Positions 33,389-35,884 of a stretch of 35,884 nt of DNA are shown in pieces. This DNA comes from Acidobacteriota bacterium. GTDB lineage: Bacteria > Acidobacteriota > Terriglobia > Bryobacterales > Bryobacteraceae. The stretch spans positions 1 to 35,884 of the forward strand of contig JACQZR010000002.1 of assembly GCA_016213775.1 (NCBI GenBank), read 5' to 3'. A program made the translations under genes and the position numbers. The notes below the pieces were generated by a model. The model saw only the letters and a program-made list of their open reading frames with translations, ran no database searches and was not told the DNA's origin. Numbering within the stretch: position 1 is the first letter of the stretch; each line of letters starts with the position of its first letter.

Positions 33389-34591
33389 ATGCAACGAGCG
33401 GAAATCGCATCTTCGGCGGCGGCAGTCCCTTACTCGCGTATTCGCGAACTGGCCGAACTCGCCATGCACATGGACACCACGAACCCCGATCCGAACGACC
33501 GCGTACTCCGGCTCTACTTCGGCGAATCCAACATCCCTACTCCCGAGTTCATCAAACGGGCCGCGCAGAAGGCCATGGCCGACGGCTTCACCTTCTACAC
33601 CGAGAACGCCGGCATGCCGTCGACGCGCGCCGCGCTCGCCCGCTACTACTCCGAAATCCACAACGTCACCGTCGATCCCGCAACGCAAATCGTTGTCACC
33701 AACAGCGGCGTACAGGCGCTCAACGTAGCCATCCGATGCGTCCTCAACCCCGGCGACGAAGCCATCGTGTTGACGCCAGCATGGCCTAACGGCTCCGCCA
33801 TCGTCGGCATGTGCAACGCCAAGGTCACCCAAATCGCACACCCGCTCAAGGACGACCGTTACACCATCGACTTCGACGCCGTGGAAGCCGCCATCACCCC
33901 GAAAACCCGGCTGCTCCTTTATACATCGCCATCCAATCCGCTCGGCTGGGTCGCCACGAATGAAGACCAGGACCGCCTGCTCGCCCTCTCCCGCAAATAC
34001 GGCCTATGGCTGATCGCCGACGAAGTCTATGAACGCCTCTACTATGGCGGCACGAAACTCGGCGAGCCTGTACCGACCATCTGGAAGAAGGCGACGCCGG
34101 AGGACGCAGTCATCGTTGCCCAGTCGTTCTCGAAAACCTGGTGCATGACCGGATGGCGTGTGGGCTGGTTACTCTCCCGCCCCGACCTCTGCACGCGCGC
34201 CGCGCAGTTGAACGAGTTCATCATTTCTCACGCCCCGAGCTTTGCCCAGCGCGCCGCCGAAACCGCGCTGTTGTGGGGCGAAAACTCCGTACGCGAAATG
34301 CTCGCGCGGCTTAAGCAGAACCGCGATTTCTGCCTCGCCTCTCTTGCGCGGATGAACAGGGTTCGCGTGCCTCAAACCGAAGGCGCGTTCTATCTCTTCC
34401 CGCGTGTCGACGGCGTCGACGACTCGTTCGAATTCTGCAGAAAACTGCTCATCGAAACCAAAGTGGGGCTCGCTCCCGGCGTTGCTTTTGGCGAAGGCGG
34501 TGAAGGATCCATTCGCATCTGTTACGCCGCCGAACTACCCATCCTGCAGAAAGCGATGTCGCGATTGGGAGATTTCCTCGCCTCTAGGTAG
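33389..34591 (+). CDS. class I/II PLP-dependent aminotransferase
   Basis: 400 residues of fold-type I aminotransferase. The PLP lysine is K249 in SFSKTWCMTGWRVGW. Other family parts are GESNIPTPEF, TNSGVQALNVAIRCVLNPGDE, TPAWPNG, YTSPSNPLGW, ADEVYERLYY and the substrate arginine segment GSIRICYA. Such enzymes move amino groups between amino acids and 2-oxo acids (aspartate, alanine or aromatic type); the substrate cannot be fixed. The ribosome site is weak. The 33-base divergent gap to the metallohydrolase contains a small inverted repeat (TTCTAT 33365-33370, ATAGAA 33382-33387). The stop overlaps the convergent reductase gene by 8 bases. Confidence 0.93.
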   Translation: MQRAEIASSAAAVPYSRIRELAELAMHMDTTNPDPNDRVLRLYFGESNIPTPEFIKRAAQKAMADGFTFYTENAGMPSTRAALARYYSEIHNVTVDPATQIVVTNSGVQALNVAIRCVLNPGDEAIVLTPAWPNGSAIVGMCNAKVTQIAHPLKDDRYTIDFDAVEAAITPKTRLLLYTSPSNPLGWVATNEDQDRLLALSRKYGLWLIADEVYERLYYGGTKLGEPVPTIWKKATPEDAVIVAQSFSKTWCMTGWRVGWLLSRPDLCTRAAQLNEFIISHAPSFAQRAAETALLWGENSVREMLARLKQNRDFCLASLARMNRVRVPQTEGAFYLFPRVDGVDDSFEFCRKLLIETKVGLAPGVAFGEGGEGSIRICYAAELPILQKAMSRLGDFLASR

Positions 34592-35351
34592 TCGCGATCC
34601 GTCGCATCCAGGCGAGTTCCTCCTCGTCCATCGGCCCAGCCTCCAGCGCTTTCAGCCCGTCGCGGCACTCCTGCATCGACGCAGGCCCCGTCATGCATAG
34701 ATTCACCGCCGGATGCGACAGCGCGAAGCGGTAGCAATCCGCCGCCGTGGGAATCCGTTCTCCTGACGCAATCCTCGCAGGATTGAGCAGCCGCCCCCAA
34801 CACGTCGCTGTGTACGCCACCACTCCCGGACCGCCCGCGGGAAGGTGCGGAAAAATGTCCTGTTCCGCGCCGCGATGAAACGCGTTGTAGCGAAGGTGCA
34901 CAATGTCGAAGTCAGAGCTGTTGGCCAACTTCGCTAGCAATGGCCGGTTGTGCGAGGAAACGGCCAGATACCTCACCAATCCTCGACGCCGTAGTTCGCG
35001 CGCACCGTCGAGAATCCGTCCGGGGACTGGCGAATTCCAGTAGCCCAGCAACAGCACGTCCGCGTGATCGTATCCAATCGTCCGTAGCCCTTTTTCCACG
35101 CTGCGTTGCATCAGCCTCGCAATGCGGCTGAACGATTGCAGCACCAGTACGGCGCGGCTGCGATGGGACCGCAGGTTGCGCACAGCCTGCGCGAACCCGT
35201 CGCGCCGGATCGAGCCCCAATACAGGTAGTTGACCCCACGGTGGAATGCCTCCTCGACAGCAGCGGCAGGCACACCGTAGCTGGCGCCGATTCCAAGCGC
35301 GCCAGCTACAAGACCGCAGCGACCGAGTGTTCGGGGAGCAAACGTTGGCAC
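34584..35351 (-). CDS. aldo/keto reductase-fold protein, catalytic tetrad apparently missing
   Basis: 255 residues from the GTG at 35351. The barrel layout follows the aldo/keto reductase family: RTLGRCGLVAGALGIGASYG, AFHRGVNYLYWGS, SVEKGLRTIGYDHADVLLLG, LRRRGLVRYLAVSSHNR and YNAFHRGAEQDIFP. At the four catalytic places the residues differ: N-F-x-D-T becomes NYLYW (Asp to Tyr), the tyrosine position reads within SIRRDG, the lysine strand VxIATK becomes VLVLQS, and the histidine of the DLYxIH strand is replaced by Gly in DVLLLGYWN. It may bind a ligand without reducing it, or use another mechanism. AGAGG stands close to the GTG; an in-frame ATG at 35453 would add 34 unlikely residues. Confidence 0.78.
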   Translation of the reverse strand: MPTFAPRTLGRCGLVAGALGIGASYGVPAAAVEEAFHRGVNYLYWGSIRRDGFAQAVRNLRSHRSRAVLVLQSFSRIARLMQRSVEKGLRTIGYDHADVLLLGYWNSPVPGRILDGARELRRRGLVRYLAVSSHNRPLLAKLANSSDFDIVHLRYNAFHRGAEQDIFPHLPAGGPGVVAYTATCWGRLLNPARIASGERIPTAADCYRFALSHPAVNLCMTGPASMQECRDGLKALEAGPMDEEELAWMRRIATT

Positions 35352-35422
35352 AATCCTCTCATCATAGCCGGAACCACCCGCAATCCCCCGCCAAACCAGC
35401 GACTGAGGCGACGTACGTGCGC

Positions 35423-35428
35423 TATACT
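35423..35428 (+). promoter_or_regulatory. candidate -10 element of the tRNA-Ser gene
   Basis: TATACT, 28 bases before the tRNA 5' end, at a fitting distance for a short leader. No convincing -35 hexamer is visible 16-18 bases upstream, so the support is the hexamer and the position only. Confidence 0.3.
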
Positions 35429-35456
35429 GGCTATGTCCCCACGATTGCCACAACGC

Positions 35457-35546
35457 GGTGAGGTGCGAGAGTGGTTGAATCGGGCGGTCTCGAAAACCGT
35501 TGAACCTTTACGGGTTCCGTGGGTTCGAATCCCACCCTCACCGCCA
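35457..35546 (+). tRNA. tRNA-Ser (anticodon CGA)
   Basis: Acceptor stem GGTGAGG pairs with CCTCACC, discriminator G, and CCA is encoded. The anticodon stem GCGGT/ACCGT encloses the loop CTCGAAA, giving anticodon CGA, which reads UCG serine codons. A long variable arm (GAACC with GGGTTC) fits a class II tRNA, and the T arm GTGGG-TTCGAAT-CCCAC is canonical. It is 90 bases long including CCA. It is the only tRNA gene I see in the window. Confidence 0.96.
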
Positions 35547-35737
35547 GATCCCGAAACCCTTCGCTCTGATCGTCTTGCAACTCACTTCAACTCAACAAAT
35601 CCGCCGAGAAACCCTCGGGTTGCCGCGACTTCGGAGTTCACCTGGTTCAATTCCATTTCACTGAGCTTCATTCCAGACTAGTATAGCGTTTCACTAAAAC
35701 ATATCCAGTGTGATTTGTTTTTTGGTAGACTCGTTGC
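35547..35737. other. intergenic stretch between tRNA-Ser and the transposase
   Basis: About 190 bases without a gene. It holds a weak stem (CCGAG 35604-35608 with CTCGG 35614-35618) without a following T-run, and, from about 35684 on, an AT-rich part that probably is the left end of the insertion sequence. Nothing else is recognised. Confidence 0.5.
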
Positions 35738-35884
35738 ATGGCGAGTCATTCGCGGCATCCGAAGCTCTTCTTGTTCGAGGAGGAGCAACACATGCTCGAT
35801 CAGTTACGGAATTCCAAGACCGCGGCGGCCCGCGATGTGTTCCGGGCCCAGATCATTTCTCGATACCACGCCGGCGAGACGGTC
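35684..35884 (+). mobile_element. left end of an IS630-type insertion sequence (cut by window end)
   Basis: The transposase start at 35738 is preceded by an AT-rich leader beginning around TATAGCGTTTCACTAAAAC (35682-35700), which has the look of a terminal repeat next to a TA dinucleotide; IS630/Tc1-type elements insert at TA. The other end lies outside the window, so neither the repeat nor the boundary can be confirmed. Confidence 0.45.
35738..35884 (+). CDS. IS630-type transposase, N-terminal fragment
   Basis: The first 49 residues are visible and open at the window end. They include EEEQHMLDQLRNSKTAAAR and then VFRAQIISRYHAGETV, the opening of the helix-turn-helix DNA-binding domain typical of IS630-family transposases (RA-II----GET pattern). 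The DDE catalytic part would lie beyond the window. The gene is 191 bases downstream of tRNA-Ser. Confidence 0.7.
   Translation, partial: MASHSRHPKLFLFEEEQHMLDQLRNSKTAAARDVFRAQIISRYHAGETV

Noticed and set aside
35604-35618. Stem CCGAG/CTCGG after tRNA-Ser as a terminator
   Set aside because: The stem is only five pairs and is not followed by a T-run.

Overview
The window looks like a piece of a diderm (Gram-negative type) bacterial chromosome, most likely an acidobacterium of the Bryobacterales/Solibacter kind. That placement is inference: it rests on genes for both P-ring and L-ring proteins (outer membrane present), the flagellar gene order, Tat-signalled sulfatase and enolase-superfamily genes, an AtuA-type module, and the general look of the proteins. 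No rRNA or taxonomic marker gene is present. Coding density is very high. Neighbouring genes repeatedly overlap by 1-4 bases (ATGA, TTGA, TGATG), and the largest gene-free stretch is under 200 bases.

Layout. 1-165 is the tail of an ABC-F ATPase. 140-2760 (minus) is a two-gene unit: a Tat-signalled enolase-superfamily enzyme followed by a PLP group II decarboxylase. 2804-6086 (plus) is a tightly coupled acyl-CoA carboxyltransferase, AtuA and AtuA-associated small protein module. 6083-7201 (minus) is a FAD-dependent oxidoreductase lying directly downstream of a flagellar operon.

The core of the window (7244-25375) is a divergent flagellar locus. Leftward run flgF-flgG-flgA-flgH-flgI-flgJ (rod, P-ring and L-ring). 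Rightward run fliK-flgD-flgE, a minimal fliN, fliO-fliP-fliQ-fliR-flhB-flhA (export gate), flhF, fliA, a second SpoA-domain FliN/FliY-like gene, and a small membrane-anchored HTH-like protein. The shared 165-bp divergent region carries candidate sigma-28-type and sigma-54-type promoter motifs pointing at fliK. fliF, fliG, fliM, flhG, motAB and flagellin are not here.

25339-29546 (minus) holds ligD followed by phosphoglucomutase. 29568-31115 (plus) is a Tat-signalled sulfatase divergent from ligD across a palindrome. 31145-33355 (minus) is a secreted PHP/CehA-like putative metallohydrolase. 33389-34591 (plus) is a class I aminotransferase. 34584-35351 (minus) is an aldo/keto reductase-fold protein that seems to lack the catalytic tetrad. 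A tRNA-Ser(CGA) gene follows at 35457-35546, and the window ends inside an IS630-type transposase gene.

I did not find an obviously new multi-gene system. The most unusual points are a FlgH without a lipobox cysteine, the reductase-fold protein without its catalytic residues, the split AtuA module without a biotin carboxylase, a reduced FlgD, flhF without flhG, and a series of tiny ORFs bridging the gaps between flagellar genes.
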